From Phosphuga atrata (taxonomy: Eukaryota > Arthropoda > Insecta > Coleoptera > Silphidae): a stretch of DNA of 64,000 bases. Shown piece by piece: positions 31,440 to 43,849 of the stretch. Each line of letters starts with the position of its first letter. Position 1 is the first letter of the stretch. The notes under the pieces were generated by a model. The model worked only from the letters and a program-made list of their open reading frames with translations. It was not told the DNA's origin and did no database searches. The stretch spans positions 1,364,001 to 1,428,000 of the forward strand of contig CALYMW010000255.1 of NCBI GenBank assembly GCA_944588485.1. The letters run 5' to 3'. A program made the position numbers and the translations under genes.

Positions 31440-34245
31440 TAGTTCCTCTGAAAATAACCATGAAAAACAAAGAAAGTGAAAACTTAAGAGCAATGTCTGG
31501 CATAGCTGTGAGAGGGCCCCACCACATAAAGTCTCGTACAGACAAGACAAACTTTATAATAATAGAGAACATCAGATTAAAAAAAATAATAATAAACTCA
31601 GACCAAGACGACAAAGCTTCTTCGCAATATTTAATGCCAACTCACTACTAAAAGTGGGTGAACTGAAACATTTGACTGATTCACTAACACGACACAACAT
31701 AATACTGACAGCAGTAGAGGAAACCAGATTTACGAACGAATATGCCTTCGAGTCCCAATGTTACAGAATCCTCAAAGGAAAAGTGGGTCAGCGGGTAATG
31801 AAGAACGTACCACACTTAGGTACAGGATTTATAAGCAGTCAGAGGATACTGGATTCAGTCACCGACTTTACCTCCCCGAGTAGTCGTGTATCCATCCTCT
31901 CTCTCAAATGCGCAAACAAGGGCTACAGTATAGTCAATGTACATGCCCCAATCAACCAGGACAACAGACGCAATCCAGACAGAACTGATAAATTCTGGGA
32001 AGACTTAGAAGATATTATCTCTAAACGTCCAGAGGCACACCGTTATACTGCTTGGTGACTTCAATGCTCAATTGGGAAGAGAGCGAAAATACAGAAACAT
32101 AGTGGGCAATTATCCGGCGCATAAGCGAACCAACCGCAACGGAGAACGATTGGTGAATCTGTGTAGGACTTTTGGGTTGATCATGAAGTCTACATCCTTC
32201 AAACACTTGCCAAGGAAGCAGAAGACTTGGATTTCACCTAATACCCACCTGGGTGAATTCCAGATAGATCATGTGGCCATTTCTCGAAAATCTCAAAAGG
32301 AAATACAAAACGTGAAGGTACTAAGAAGCGCCAATCTGGACTCAGACCACTACTTCTCAAAGATCAAAATAAGACTCCAGCCTAGAAACACTAGATTACA
32401 CAGAACCTCCAAAATGGTAAGATTTGACGTCGAGCGACTCAAGAACAGTCAAGAACTAAGTCAGAGACTGAACAACACAGACCTAACTGAAGGAGACTCT
32501 TGTCAAGGCGGCCAATGAACTCGCCCCTCTCGCTAGAAGAAGGAAGCATCCGTGGTGGACTGAAGACTGTGACAATGCAATAGCCCAAAGACATATAGCC
32601 TGGGTGAAGTGGAATTCTAAAAAGATCAAGGAAAATTGGCATAAATTTTTGGAACAAAGAAAGGTTACAGCCAAGATAATTCGAGGAACCAAACGAACCT
32701 TCAGACAAAACCAACTAACCCAAATCGAAGAGAGCTTTGCTAAGAATAATTCCAGAGATTTCTTTGGAACCTTTAAGCAGGCACACAAAAAATCCGCCAA
32801 GCCTTCACTTCAGAGACTCACAATGCAAACTGGCTTATAACGACAAGGACAACTGCCACCTTTTGACTCAGTACTTTAAAAATCTACTCAACTGTGACCC
32901 ACCCAGTGAAGACTTCGACTATAAACAAACCACACCAAACCCGGACTCGCTTCCCCCTTCATTGGAAGAAGTTGGCCAGATCATTCAATTTCTTAAGAAT
33001 AATAAGTCAGCTGGAGAGGACTCTATCGTTCCTAAACTGTGGAAAGGTGCTGGAAACAATGCCGTGCGCAAGCTAACCGAGATCATCCAGGACATCTGGG
33101 AAACATAGAAATTACCACCCGACTGGAAATCTGCTCTGATCCATCCGCTTCACAAAAAGGGAGATTTTACTGATCTAAACAACTACCGTGGAATTTCTCT
33201 CGTCCCGGTAACATACAAGATTCTCTGAAGGTGTTACAAACAAGGGCAGAAAATCAGTTGGATAGTCAACTGGGAGAATACCAGGGGGGCTTCAGGAAGA
33301 CCCGACCCTGTGTTGAACAGATCCTCAATCTTAAAACTGTACTTGCATACTGCAAGATGAGAAACCGCAAGGTGGTCGTCACCTTTGTTGATTTTAGGAA
33401 GGCCTACGATTCCATTGATAGAGAAACGCTTAACAAAGTACTCCAGGAACTATCACTAGACAACAATACCAGCAGACTCATCCTAGAAACTTTGACCAAC
33501 ACCCATTCCAAGGTTAAATTTAGGATCTTTCTGAGGATTCTCCTCTCTCTGATTTCCAATTTCTCTATTAGACCCCTTTGGTTCAAGGAAAGACACTCCA
33601 TGGCATACAGAGCTTCTGGTCGTAAGACTGATGTGTAGTGCTTAAGTTTCAGGTTGCGTGACAGGCATTTCTTATTGTAAGTGTTCTTAGTCAGCTGATA
33701 GGCTAGTTCTAACTTGCTGACTTTCTTGGATAATGATGCTCTTTCTGATAAGTTGGGTTCAATCCATTCGCCGAGATACTTAAATTTTCAGTCCTCTTGA
33801 TGTTTCCCTGTTCTAGTAACATCTCTCTGTTTGCTTCTCTGATGTTGGTGAAGAATTCTGTTTTCTCCAGCGAGACTTGAAGACCCCCACAGAGATGCTC
33901 TCTGACTGTGCAAGGAAAAGAAGGGTAGCTTTCTATGGCCACGTTGCAAGATTGCCTCCAAACCGACTAACCAACCGTCTGTTCACCTTCTGGCAAAACA
34001 AGAAGCTTCGTACCACTTGGTTGACAGAGACCAAGAAGGATATTAAAGAACTGGGAATAACAGATCTCAAAAACAGACAGTCTGTGAGACGCACCCTGAA
34101 GAAAGTCCGTGGATATCAGGAAAAACCTCGAAGGAAAGGTAACCCCTGGACAGAAGAGAGAAAGGAGTTACACCGGCAGAAGATGCGACAATACTGGGCA
34201 AAGGTCAAAGTCCAACAGTTGAACAAGTGTGGTCCAAAGTAGGCC
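31440..34245 (+). pseudogene. RTE-like LINE ('craniofacial development protein 2-like' type), copy 1
   Basis: Endonuclease from about 31640: FNANSLLKVGELKHLTDSL, VEETRFTN, LGTGFISSQRILDS, NVHAPINQDNRR, a frameshift near 32045, GDFNAQLGRERKYRN, KTWISPNTHLGEFQIDHVAI and NLDSDHYF. RT: NNKSAGEDSIVPKLWK, NNYRGISLVPVTYKIL, GEYQGGFRKTRPCVEQIL and VTFVDFRKAYDSIDRETLNK. The block after HSKVKF is inverted (separate entry) and the YADD region is missing. C-terminus 33886 on: CARKRRVAFYGHVARLPPNR, WLTETKKDIKELGI and RQKMRQYWAKVK. Clade call is by resemblance to RTE-type proteins. Several frameshifts. Confidence 0.75.
33524..33886 (-). pseudogene. Inverted internal segment of the RTE-like LINE
   Basis: On the minus strand this block reads GLQVSLEKTEFFTNI, then in another frame KFKYLGEWIEPNLSERA, LELAYQLTKNTYNKKCLSRN, LRPEALYAMECLSLNQRG and EIRERRILRKIL. 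That is exactly the part that should follow the YADD motif in the plus-strand LINE around it (compare YNKKCLSKN, KPECLYASECLALN and ERRIISKILG at 39080-39230). Both neighbours are in plus orientation, so only about 360 bp were flipped. Confidence 0.85.
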
Positions 34246-34739
34246 TATTCGAAAGAAGAAGAGAATATCAGATGAAAAAAACTCCCTGACAAAATGTATG
34301 CTAAAATGACTATTATAGAAGATGGGAAATGAACAAAATTAATGCTGAGAAAGACAGCCATAAAGATAGATGGTGTACACGTAACATTCATTGAAAATCA
34401 CTATTTATGGCGACTAACATGATAGGAGATGTCTTGATGCACCATCCAAATTTTATCAATAAAGACTCTTTTAAACATCTTCGTGGCTCTCACCTTTCCA
34501 ACATGTGGTCAAAAAGTTTTTTTGCTGATAAGGTCATTGGCTGTTTTAATGGCAACTATAGGAAATGCAAGAGACGAACGATTTTTATCTGTATATAGAA
34601 AATTCATCATTCTCATTTCACAATGCAGGGATTATGTGACAAAATAATTGAATGCATAATAGACAATCCGATTAGGATGCATCTGATGATCAGCCTTTTG
34701 AACACTCTTTGTAAATTAAAGTTCCATTGGACCACTAAT
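34246..34739. other. No recognised feature
   Basis: Short open frames only (for example 34407-34598, 63 codons) with no domain or repeat relation that I can see. Confidence 0.4.
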
Positions 34740-37565
34740 GTCTTGCTTCTTGGCCATAAATCTTTCCATTTGTGCATGATAACGAAATTAAATGAATTGA
34801 AAAATTGAGGTTTTAACCACAATTAATATGTAAAAATATAATTATAGCACATAATTTAAGCCCTTCAAACAAAACTTATATAACTGAGAATAACAAGTTA
34901 TATAATATTTTTTACATATTAAGTGTGGCAATAATTTTTAAATTCAGTGTAAGATTGAACTACCACATGAACGGTCGCAACCAACCAATTACTGAAATTA
35001 AATGAAGTTAAAATTTTCAAAGACTTAGACAAAAACCTTACATCATCTTATCCAGAAATCCAGAAAAATAAACGTTAAATTAATAAAAGACTGTGTGAAA
35101 AGATTTTTTCATCCCTCAAAATATATGCAGTCCTATTAAAAAACCTCCGATTTGGAAGTAAAAGTTCTAGATAAAGATATTCTCGACATAGACTTTATGA
35201 CTTGTCTTTTCATGTAGCAAAACTCATCAAATCCTTCAGATAACCTAAAACCTGCTCAACCTTGAAACCAAATCAGATTGCTGGAAACTCTTGCAGTTCG
35301 CTTTTCAAATATATTTCTCCTGTTTGAATTTCTCCTGTCAGCTTAGATTCATATTGACCTTCTGCAACTTTGATCCTACAAAGGAAAAATTTGACCAATT
35401 CTCAAATCTTCAGAATATTTGCTTAAAATGGCCATTACATTTTCATTTTAGAATCCACATTCAAAGAGATGTTGAAGTTTTTCTGATACAATATCTTCTG
35501 GAAGCTACAAGGACGTAACAAGGAGATTTGCAGAGCACGAAACAAATGGAAAGTCTGGCAGAGCAAAGTCAGATTCTCTTTAATTTTCTCCAGAATTTAG
35601 GTTTTTATTTCATTTTTAATTTCTACTTTTTTCTCGCAAAGCTGCATATCTTGCGTGCCACCTCGTCTTGGCGTTTGATTCTTAGTTTTTGAGTGTAAGG
35701 GCAGCCTTGGAGAATATATGATATGGATTCTACATGGGGACAACCGTCCCTACAATACCGCAATTCAGGCGGGTTGGAGGGAATACCAACACAGGGGCGG
35801 TTGGATGTCCTTAATTGATTAGCCCTAGTGTGGTCGTGCCCTGTGCATCCGCGAGATGGTTGAAGCATCCACTGTCTGCTCGCAAGTCTTCGGCACAGAT
35901 TTGGAAGCCCTTGCTGAATGGGCAGGTCTCCATTTCCGAACGCCAGAATAAGGAATAGGGGATGCTTCGTTTTAGTCTTAGGAGTTTCTCCCTCAGTTGG
36001 AGGGTGGGTCGGTGAAGAGAGCGTCGCGGTAGGAATCCCCATAGGTAAGTAGTTTAGAGTCTCCTCTCCTTTTTTTTCCGGAATTACTCTCCAGAGTTGT
36101 TGCATGCCCAGTCCTCCGTCTCTTATTCTTACATGTATAAATTGGTTTCCTGTATGTGCATTTAGTTTCAGGGTTTTCTTATTCGTTTTGCGGATGATTC
36201 GGTCTGCTTCGGAAAGAGTATCTGCTGCTATGGAGGGATTTTGTAAACTGTAATGGAGTTTAGGTATAAGGAAGTTGCAGGTAAATATGAGCTTTTGGTC
36301 GGGTTTTAGGGGAGATATTTCAAGGTTTGTAGACTATAGGGTTTAAGGATGGCTGTCCGAGGCCGGTGGTATTATGTCCCAGGTATCTGAATGAAGGTTT
36401 CTCGCCCAGGGTTTAAATTTAGTTTTTTTGCAGTTTGAAAATTGGACGAGTGCGGATAACAGATCTACCCGAGCTGGAAGCTGCGCTGATCACCACCGAT
36501 TTATTCGCATTAAGTGTCATTCCCAGGTAGCTGAAAATTTTCTCAGTGGTGTGTAATGCCTGCCCGTCAGTGGTGTTTGCCAACCAACATATGTCAACCT
36601 CCTTGTCCTCCAGTAGGACGAGGTCGTCAGCGAACGCGAAGCAGGCGGCGCGGCACCCATCCGATAAAGTGGCTCCTGGCTAAGTCGTGTTTAATTTCTC
36701 CACTAAGTCGTCCTGGATGATGTTGAATAGGATCGGGCTTAGCGGGTCTCCTTGTTTTACATCCCTCGAAAATTTGATGCTAGCGGTTTAGGAATCACCA
36801 ACTTTGCAAGGGTTCCCTCAATATATTCGATGATTTTGTGCTCCACCCCGTGAGAGGCGAGGGCTTTGCAAATCGCGTGGTGGGGCACCGTGTCGAAGGC
36901 CTTACTGACGTCGAGGCTGACTATGTTGTAGAATTTTCCAGCCAATAGTCGACTCTTGATGTAGTGGTAGAGATTGAGTGCTGAACTTGCCATCTTGTTT
37001 GGTGAATTCACGCTGTAGGGGGTGGAGAGGTACGTTGTTTGACGGTCTCTGGGCCAATATCCTGTGGAGGAGACGTTGTAGTGACGATCCAATTGTTATT
37101 GGTCGCCAGTTGTAGGCTTTGGATAGGTCGCCATCCTACTACTATACGCCTAATCTACTTCTCAACTTCTTATGGAAATTTGTTCTGGAAACAAAAGAAA
37201 CAAAAATTATTATGCATGTTTATTTAAATATCAATTTCTTAAGCATTTATTGGGTATTAAATCAATAAATACAATTAAAGCTAATGCTTTGAATGATCGC
37301 AATTATGTGAAAATTATGATGAACTTAACATAACCAAGGGTCTAAAAGAAAGGGACTGTCGAGGAAGGATGAGAAAAGGATCAATAAGTGCAAAAAAGAA
37401 TGGACTAAAATAGTTTATCACTTTATAAATTGATTATATAAATTTTATACCTTACACCTGACGGTACATGAAAGTTTGGTTTAATAAATAAATCTTTACA
37501 TATTTCTTGGGGACATTCAAAGCAAAAAATATAACACATAACCCAACCATTCACAGTTTGTCCTA
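34740..37565 (+). repeat. Dispersed AT-rich repeat ATR, split by an R2 piece
   Basis: 34740-35628 plus 37154-37565 match the reverse complement of 59205-60500 and sequence after 61842. Shared blocks include TTTCCATTTGTGCATGATAA, TAACAAGTTAT, ACATATTAAGTGTGG, ACTTGTCTTTTCATGT, TGGCCATTACATTTTCATTT, GATGTTGAAGTTTTTCTGAT and ACATATTTCTTGGGGACATT. No coding is seen in it. Confidence 0.8.
35629..37153 (-). pseudogene. R2 retrotransposon, RT to knuckle (copy R2-g), inserted in repeat ATR
   Basis: Minus strand from 37140: GDLSKAYNWRPITIGSSLQR, GKFYNIVSLDVSKAFDTVPH, HGVEHKIIEYIEGTLAKLV, KQGDPLSPILFNII and FAFADDLVLLEDKEV (intact FADD). Then FRYLGHNTTG, HDHTRANQLRTSNRP and a complete CCHC knuckle (CRDGCPHVESISYILQGC), ending FARKK at 35630. 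The nuclease domain and both element ends are absent. TCTACTT flanks the piece (35622-35628 and 37154-37160). The homologous repeat at 59640-59660 is continuous across this point. At least four stops or frameshifts. Confidence 0.8.
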
Positions 37566-37779
37566 TTTAGTTTAATCCTATTTATAAATAATCAGAAAAT
37601 GGTTTAGGGCCAAATCTTTAATTTGTATGTTTGGGTCTTAAATTTCTCAATTTGCAGGAAATATTTGGTATATCTCCATTGATCAATGGTCCTTCAGACT
37701 AAAAGATGCAGTTGATGACATTAACAAAGTAATAAAAACAACTGCAACCTTCAGCATTCTGCAAACTACTCACTGACAA

Positions 37780-39650
37780 AAACAAAACAAAAAGTAATAA
37801 TTTTTATATACCAAACAACAAATGTCTGTTTCAAAGATGAATATGGCAGAATTGGACTAAGCAATAGTGAAAATTGCGAAATACTAGCAAGATATTTCCA
37901 TCAGCTTCTGAACTGTCCTGAGCCAAATCATAATTTAGAATTCTCAGATATTAATGAAAATTTTTATTTTATAAAAAAATATTTATTTTATTGAAAAAAT
38001 TTACCACCAACTATAGAAGAAATTGAAGAAGTAATTGCAACTCTAAAAAACAGCAAAGGTAGTGGAGAAGATTCTATTACAGATGAAATTTTGAAATGGT
38101 CCCTACCAAATATAGAAAATGAGCAAAAATTACTCTTCGAAGAAATCTGGAAAACAGAAAAAATGCCAGAGGAATGGAAAGATGCCTTGCCACTCCACAA
38201 CAACTCCACAAAAAAGGTAATCAACAGGACATCCACTCCATCCACTCCACAAAAAAGGTAATAAACAGGATGTAAACAACTACAGAGGGATCTGTTTACT
38301 ATCAGTAGCATATAAAATATTCTCCAAGATTTTATTAAACAGAATAGAAACAAAATTAGACGGTCAGTTAGGTGAATATCAAGGTGGTTTTAGGAAAGGA
38401 AGGTCATGCTCAGAACAAATATTTAATCTTAAGTCAGTAATTCGCCATAGATTACTTAATTCAAAGGACATTGTAGTTACGTTTGTAGATTTCAAAAAGG
38501 CCTTTGATTCTGTTGACAGAGAAACTATAGATAAAATATTTTGAGAATTTGTCATAAACTCTAAACTGGCAAACATAATACGTAAAACGCTTACAGATAC
38601 AGTCTGCAATGTAAAATTTATGGGAAAAATTTCGCAGCCTTTCAAAATAAAACTGTGTTTACGGTGTTTACTGTGTTACGGTGTACGACAAGGTAATGGC
38701 TTTTTATTGAACACAAAATTTCGCCGATAACGTTAGGAAGAGGAAGCAAAAAGATCTAAATAAACTGTCTTGCATTTGCAGATGACTATGCTATATCTTC
38801 CGAAAATGTGAAAACTGCTGTAACACAAATAATTCTTTTGGAAGAAATAGCCTGCAGGACTGGCTTAAGAATTTCTGCAGAAAAAAACAAAATTCTTAAC
38901 GAACATTAGATGAAGATGCTCCAAAATTCCTGATAAACAGATATTGGTTAAATAGAGAAGATAAAAAAAATCATATATCTAAGAGAGCAAATCCAAGAAA
39001 ATGCATTGGAAAAATCTGCAATTGAAGAAAGGTTACATAAAATGAGTAGAGCATATGGTATCACCAAAGACCTCTACAATAAGAAATGCCTATCCAAAAA
39101 TGCAAAAATCAGGCATTATAACACAGTAGTGAAGCCAGAATGTCTATATGCAAGTGAATGTCTAGCACTAAACTACAATTTGGTTAGGTTAGAAGTACTA
39201 GAAAGGCGAATTATAAGCAAAATATTAGGACCACAAAACACAGTAGAAGGTTGGAAATTATGAAGCAATGCTGAAGTATACGAAAATATATCAAAAGTAA
39301 TGAGAAAAAGAAGACACATGTTTTTCGGACATTTATTTCGAATGCAAGACAGCAGATTAACCAGTAAGATTTTTAAATATCTATGGAGTAAAAAGTCCAC
39401 AAACTGGGTCAAGGAAGTAAAAAGGGATTTAGAAAAAAACAATATACAAACAGAAGCTATATACAACAGAGAAGCCTATTAAAAAATATTTAAACTGGGG
39501 GGATTCCTAGGCAGGGCTGCTAAGAAGACTGGTTCAAAATGGTCTGACAACAGAAAGAAAAAACAAAGTGAACAGATGAAAGAATATTGGAAGAAAAGAA
39601 AAGTACAAAGAATTAGGAATTGAAATTGGAACTTAGATGGTCCTTAGATG
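37780..39650 (+). pseudogene. RTE-like LINE ('craniofacial development protein 2-like' type), copy 2
   Basis: Partly overlapping frames give CFKDEYGRIGLSNSENCEIL, ARYFHQLLNCPEPN, PPTIEEIEEVIATLKNSKGS, GEDSITDEILKW, NNYRGICLLSVAYKIFSKIL, GEYQGGFRKGRSCSEQIFNL and TFVDFKKAFDSVDRETIDKI. Then from 39006 YGITKDLYNKKCLSKNAKI, KPECLYASECLAL and RKRRHMFFGHLFRMQDSRL. A local tandem duplication at 38203-38265 (CTCCACAAAAAAGGTAAT repeated) damages the NYRG region. The 3' UTR runs to about 40110, with AATAAA near 40092 followed by TTTTATTCTATTCTATG. The endonuclease half is missing. Confidence 0.75.
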
Positions 39651-40754
39651 GCCTATTTGCAACAAAAAATAATAATTTATATAAATATATTTTTATTCAA
39701 AGAGATATTTTATCAGTAATTAATCTGTACAAATTAGAAGCTGTCATGTTTGTAAAAAGATATGTCTATAAAACCTTTTTCAAAGTCTCAACGAATTTTT
39801 CAATGAACATGTACCCATAATTTACATTATTTCATCAATTAGTCAATCGTCTTCATTCTTCTTATGCATACTCTGTATATGAGCTATTTTAAATATTTCA
39901 ATTATTCTTATGATTCCAGACTGCATTATGAAATCTTGTAGGTATGACAATTATCAGTAGTTTGTCATTTGTTAGTTTGGTTTCACCTTTAATGTATCCA
40001 ATTGCTAGTATTAGTAATGTAAAATGTATAAAATTCTTTGTTTGCTTTTTGACATGTTCCACATCACTTTTTGTGCATTTTTTTATGGAACCAATAAATT
40101 TTATTCTATTCTATGAGAATTGATGACATAGTAGGCTATGGCATCAATTAATGTTCTCCATCTAGTGGTTAATGATTATGGAGAAAATGTAAGGCCTAAC
40201 TTTTTTTTAATTCTAATTAAATTTAGCATAATATTCACTCAAAATATACAGTAATGTATAAGGCTATAAATTCATAGCTTAGTCGGTAAAAGTTCTGGTT
40301 ATTCTTTATTAGAAAAATGAGAAAACAATACATATTGTTGCTAACACACAATCACGAAAACACACAATATAGGTTTCTAATTAAAATAGCAATAATTAGT
40401 AACCAACATTTGAACCAACTCTGTAAGACTAACATTAAAGGTTAATTGAAAAAACGCGGTTAAGATTTTCATATTTACACTAATAATAAAAAAAAAAAAA
40501 AAAAATATCAGAGATTGGTATCCTATCTCTATTATCATTATTTTTTAATTTATCTTAAATTAGCTTTCTTAAATAAAAAAAATTATGGCAGCTTTTCAAT
40601 TAACTTTTAACATTTCTCTTGCAGAATCGGCCCAATTGTGTGCTATTTCATGTAAACAGTACTCAATGTGTACATTTGGTTCAAATGAATTAACGATTTG
40701 TGTAAGTTTGGTTAGGTTAAGATTATTCTATAAATTTTGGAATTAACAAATATC
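39651..40754. other. LINE 3' UTR and AT-rich spacer
   Basis: 39651-40110 is likely the copy-2 3' UTR. 40111-40754 is AT-rich without recognised coding; homopolymer A near 40485-40505. A tRNA-like A-box word at 40275-40286 was considered and rejected. Confidence 0.4.
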
Positions 40755-43640
40755 TGAATGAAAAAAAAATAATTAGATTAAATTACTAATCAAACAAATT
40801 TCCTTTCAAGCAATTTACCAATCTATTAAATTTGAAAACCAACCAATTTTTTTTATAATATCTGGCTGCTCAATGTGTCCTCTTGTGTCATTTGAAGCTT
40901 AATATAAGAAATGTTTATGAACACATTTTTCCAAAAGAAAAGTACTAGGAAATGAACTTGGATAAGCCCAGTTGGCAAAACAAGGAACGAAATAGATTTT
41001 ATTCTATCAGACATAAAAGAAATAATACACAATGTCACTTCTTTCTCATCTCTCCTCACTTCAAACAGCTTCTCCACTGGGAGCAACCACAGAATGTGTC
41101 ACTCAATTTATAGAAAGATAGTATGAAGATGATCCAAAGTAAAACCTATAGAAAATGGAACCCACCAAAGAGCTTGGAAGAATAGCCGAAAACAGTAGAT
41201 AAATGTCTCGAGAATTTTACAACAGAAGAAAATAGTGTTGAGAAAATAAACAACAAAATTTTGGAAACAATAACACAAAGTACGACAGATAACTGCAGGT
41301 CTAGTACGGAAAATACAAGTAAAATTAGCTTAACCAAAATAGAACAAGCACTATCAGGAATGAAAGGAGTAGGATGGCCTAGTTATAGAAGCCATAAAAA
41401 TGGGAGGCAAACAAAAAATGATACAATTAGTGCAGGCAATGTTAAATAAATGCCTCGAAAATAGTACTACCCCAGGACAGTGGAACAATGCAATAATGGT
41501 ATTGACATACAGAAAGGGAAACGCTACTTGTTTAGAAAATTATAGGCCAATTACCCTGTTGACACATTTGTATAAGCTCTTCACAAAAATAATTACCAAG
41601 AGAATAAAAGCAAAACTCGACTTCTCGCAACCAAGAGAACAAGCCGGCTTTTGAGCAGTTTATGGCACTAATGATCATCTGCAAGTAATTAAGATTCTGG
41701 TTGAGAAAACTGTCAAATATAATCTGCTGCTGACACTCATGTTTATAAACTACAAGATGGCCTTCGACTCCATAGAGTTATGGGCCATTATGAATGCATT
41801 ATTGGAAAGTAGAATCAACTATAGATATGCAAATCTAATAAGTAACATATGTGCAAACGCCACATCAAAAGTTAGACTACACACGAAACAGAAACCTTCA
41901 TTAATGAGTGGTGACAGATAAGGTGATGCAGTGTCCCCAAAATTCTTTAAAGCAATATTAGAAAGCATTATGAAAAAACTGGATTGGGACAAGGGCATAA
42001 ATATCCATGGAGAAAGGCTCAAACATCTATGATTTGCAGATGATATTGTGATAATTACTGGTAACCTCAAAGATGCCAAAGAAATCCTAGAACAACTCAA
42101 ACATGTCTCAGAAAAAGTAGGGCTAAAAATGAATATGTCCAAAACTAAAATTATGCCTAACCTCATCTTGGGTGGGACAATAATAATCGACAATGCAACA
42201 ATTGAAGAAGTTGAGGCATGCAAATACCTTGAACATACCATAAAAATAGGCAGACAATCAGATATGCGAAAATACCAGAAGGATAGGCTTAGGATGGGCA
42301 GCTTTTGGAAAATTAAGACACATACTAGGAGGTGAATATCAAATATGTTTAAAACGAAAAGTCTATGATCATTGCATGTTGCCTGTTATAACCAATGAAG
42401 TAGAAACCTTAATGTAAAGCAAGAAGACAGTGAATAAACTACAAATTGTTGTGCAATGTTGGGCAATGGAAGGATCGATGGGAGGACCAGAAGGCACAGG
42501 AAGATAAATTAATGGTCAAGACAAACAACAGGAGTTACAGACATGGTAGAACCATTTAACAAATTAAAATGGAACTGGGCAGGGCATCTCGCAAGAACCA
42601 CTGATGACAGGTGGACATAGAAAATATTGACATGGAAACCATGAGGGTCCAAAAGAAGCAGAGGTGGACCTCCTACATGTTCTGAGGATATTAGACGCGT
42701 AGCCAGAAAGTGGATAAACTTGGCACATTACAGAAGGAAGTGGAAGAACGAAAGGGAGACCTGTGTCCAGCAGTGGACTCAGATGGGTTGAATGATGATG
42801 ATGATAAGAAATATTGATGTAATTTAACCCAAAATTATAAATGTTATTTACTCACCATCTCCTCACAAACAGACCTAACATCTGTCACACTCAACATGGT
42901 TACAAACTTGATAAAAACGTTGTTAAACCAGGCCTGCCTTATTAATACTTCGAAAGGCCTGTTTTCCATCTGCGCATAAAACGCCGCGCGACTAAACAAC
43001 GCGTCAAAAATTTTACATCCTAAAATATGTTATGATAATTACTATTATGTTGTGATATTTTCTATATGAGTTATTACGTTCTTGCGATATTTTCGAGGTG
43101 TATCTTTTCGGCTGTTATTTTTGACCGTCTTATTTTATTACGTGATATTATGTCGTTCTGATATTTTCGACGCATTGTTTAGTCATGCGTAGTTATGTCA
43201 TAGAAAAAACCTGTGTCTGATCAAACTTTGTTAGATTAAACTATAGAAAAGGTTCTTAAATCTTTAATTGAAATTCATTGCGGACTTGATGAATTTTGTA
43301 ATAAATTTGCAGATTTTTTAAAAGCAAGTTGAACTGGAAGTTAGCAGCACAATGACGTCACTACGAGTAAAATAAGTCGAGTTCACATAACAATGGAATG
43401 ATTTTCATACCAGTTGAACAATCCAACCGAATATCAAACTCTCGACTGTTGGTAACAGTCTTGCGTTGCGCGTTCAGAATTTTGTTGGTTTTGCTAAAAA
43501 TTCTGCGAATTAAGTCGCGAAACCACAATTTAAAATACTTTGTCTGAGATTCTATGTTCTATATACCTAGCCAAACTAAACAACATGCAAAGCAGCAAAT
43601 AGAGGATTAGCAAATAAGTAATTTATTAAATATATTAAAA
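40755..43640 (-). repeat. About 1-kb dispersed repeat RepZ, copy A, split by an RTE element
   Basis: 40755-40912 plus 42804-43640 correspond, inverted, to 53080-56960 once the insertions there are removed. Shared blocks (as read here): ATCTGGCTGCT, TTAATATAAGAAAT, TACTCACCATCTCCT, GGTTACAAACTTG, ACGCGTCAAAAATTT, CGAGGTGTAT, GTTGAACTGGAAGTTAGCAG, AGTCGAGTTCACATAA, CCAACCGAATATCAAACT, ATTTAAAATACTTTGTC and ACTAAACAACATGCAAAGCA. No coding is seen in the repeat itself. Confidence 0.85.
40913..42803 (+). mobile_element. RTE-type LINE with 9-bp target duplication
   Basis: ATAAGAAAT at 40904-40912 and 42804-42812 frame the element; copy B of RepZ has it once. Coding: end of the endonuclease (TWISPVGKTRNEIDFILSD, TGSNHRM with the usual SDH Asp lost), NYRPITLLTHLYKLFTKIIT, QPREQAGF, FINYKMAFDSIELWAIMNAL, FADDIVIITGNLKDAKE (FADD intact), GLKMNMSKTKIM and a C-terminal region to about 42780. 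The 3' end is the short repeat TGATGATGATGAT, a typical RTE tail. 5'-truncated, with many stops and frameshifts. Confidence 0.85.
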
Positions 43641-43840
43641 AATATATTATATAAATCACCTTCAAAACTTTATGTCGTTCTAGGTCAGGTCTAGGTCGAG
43701 TACATAGCCGACTTCACAGACTGACATACTCTCTTATAGACCGCTGTATATTCTAGACTAAGCAGGGAAACTGTTAGATCAACTAGTAGTCAGAATCAAA
43801 ATAGAATAATATTTAAAATCCAAGACAGTTACATAATTCC
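43641..43840. other. No recognised feature
   Basis: AT-rich spacer between RepZ copy A and an R1-like piece. Confidence 0.4.
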
Positions 43841-43849
43841 TGAGTCCGA

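Noticed and set aside
34407..34598. 63-codon plus-strand frame between LINE copy 1 and repeat ATR
   Set aside because: No homology to neighbours or known domains; too short to support.
40275..40286. TAGCTTAGTCGG, a match to the RNA polymerase III A box, as a tRNA or SINE head
   Set aside because: No B box (GGTTCGANTCC type) at the expected distance and no cloverleaf pairing; likely chance in AT-rich sequence.
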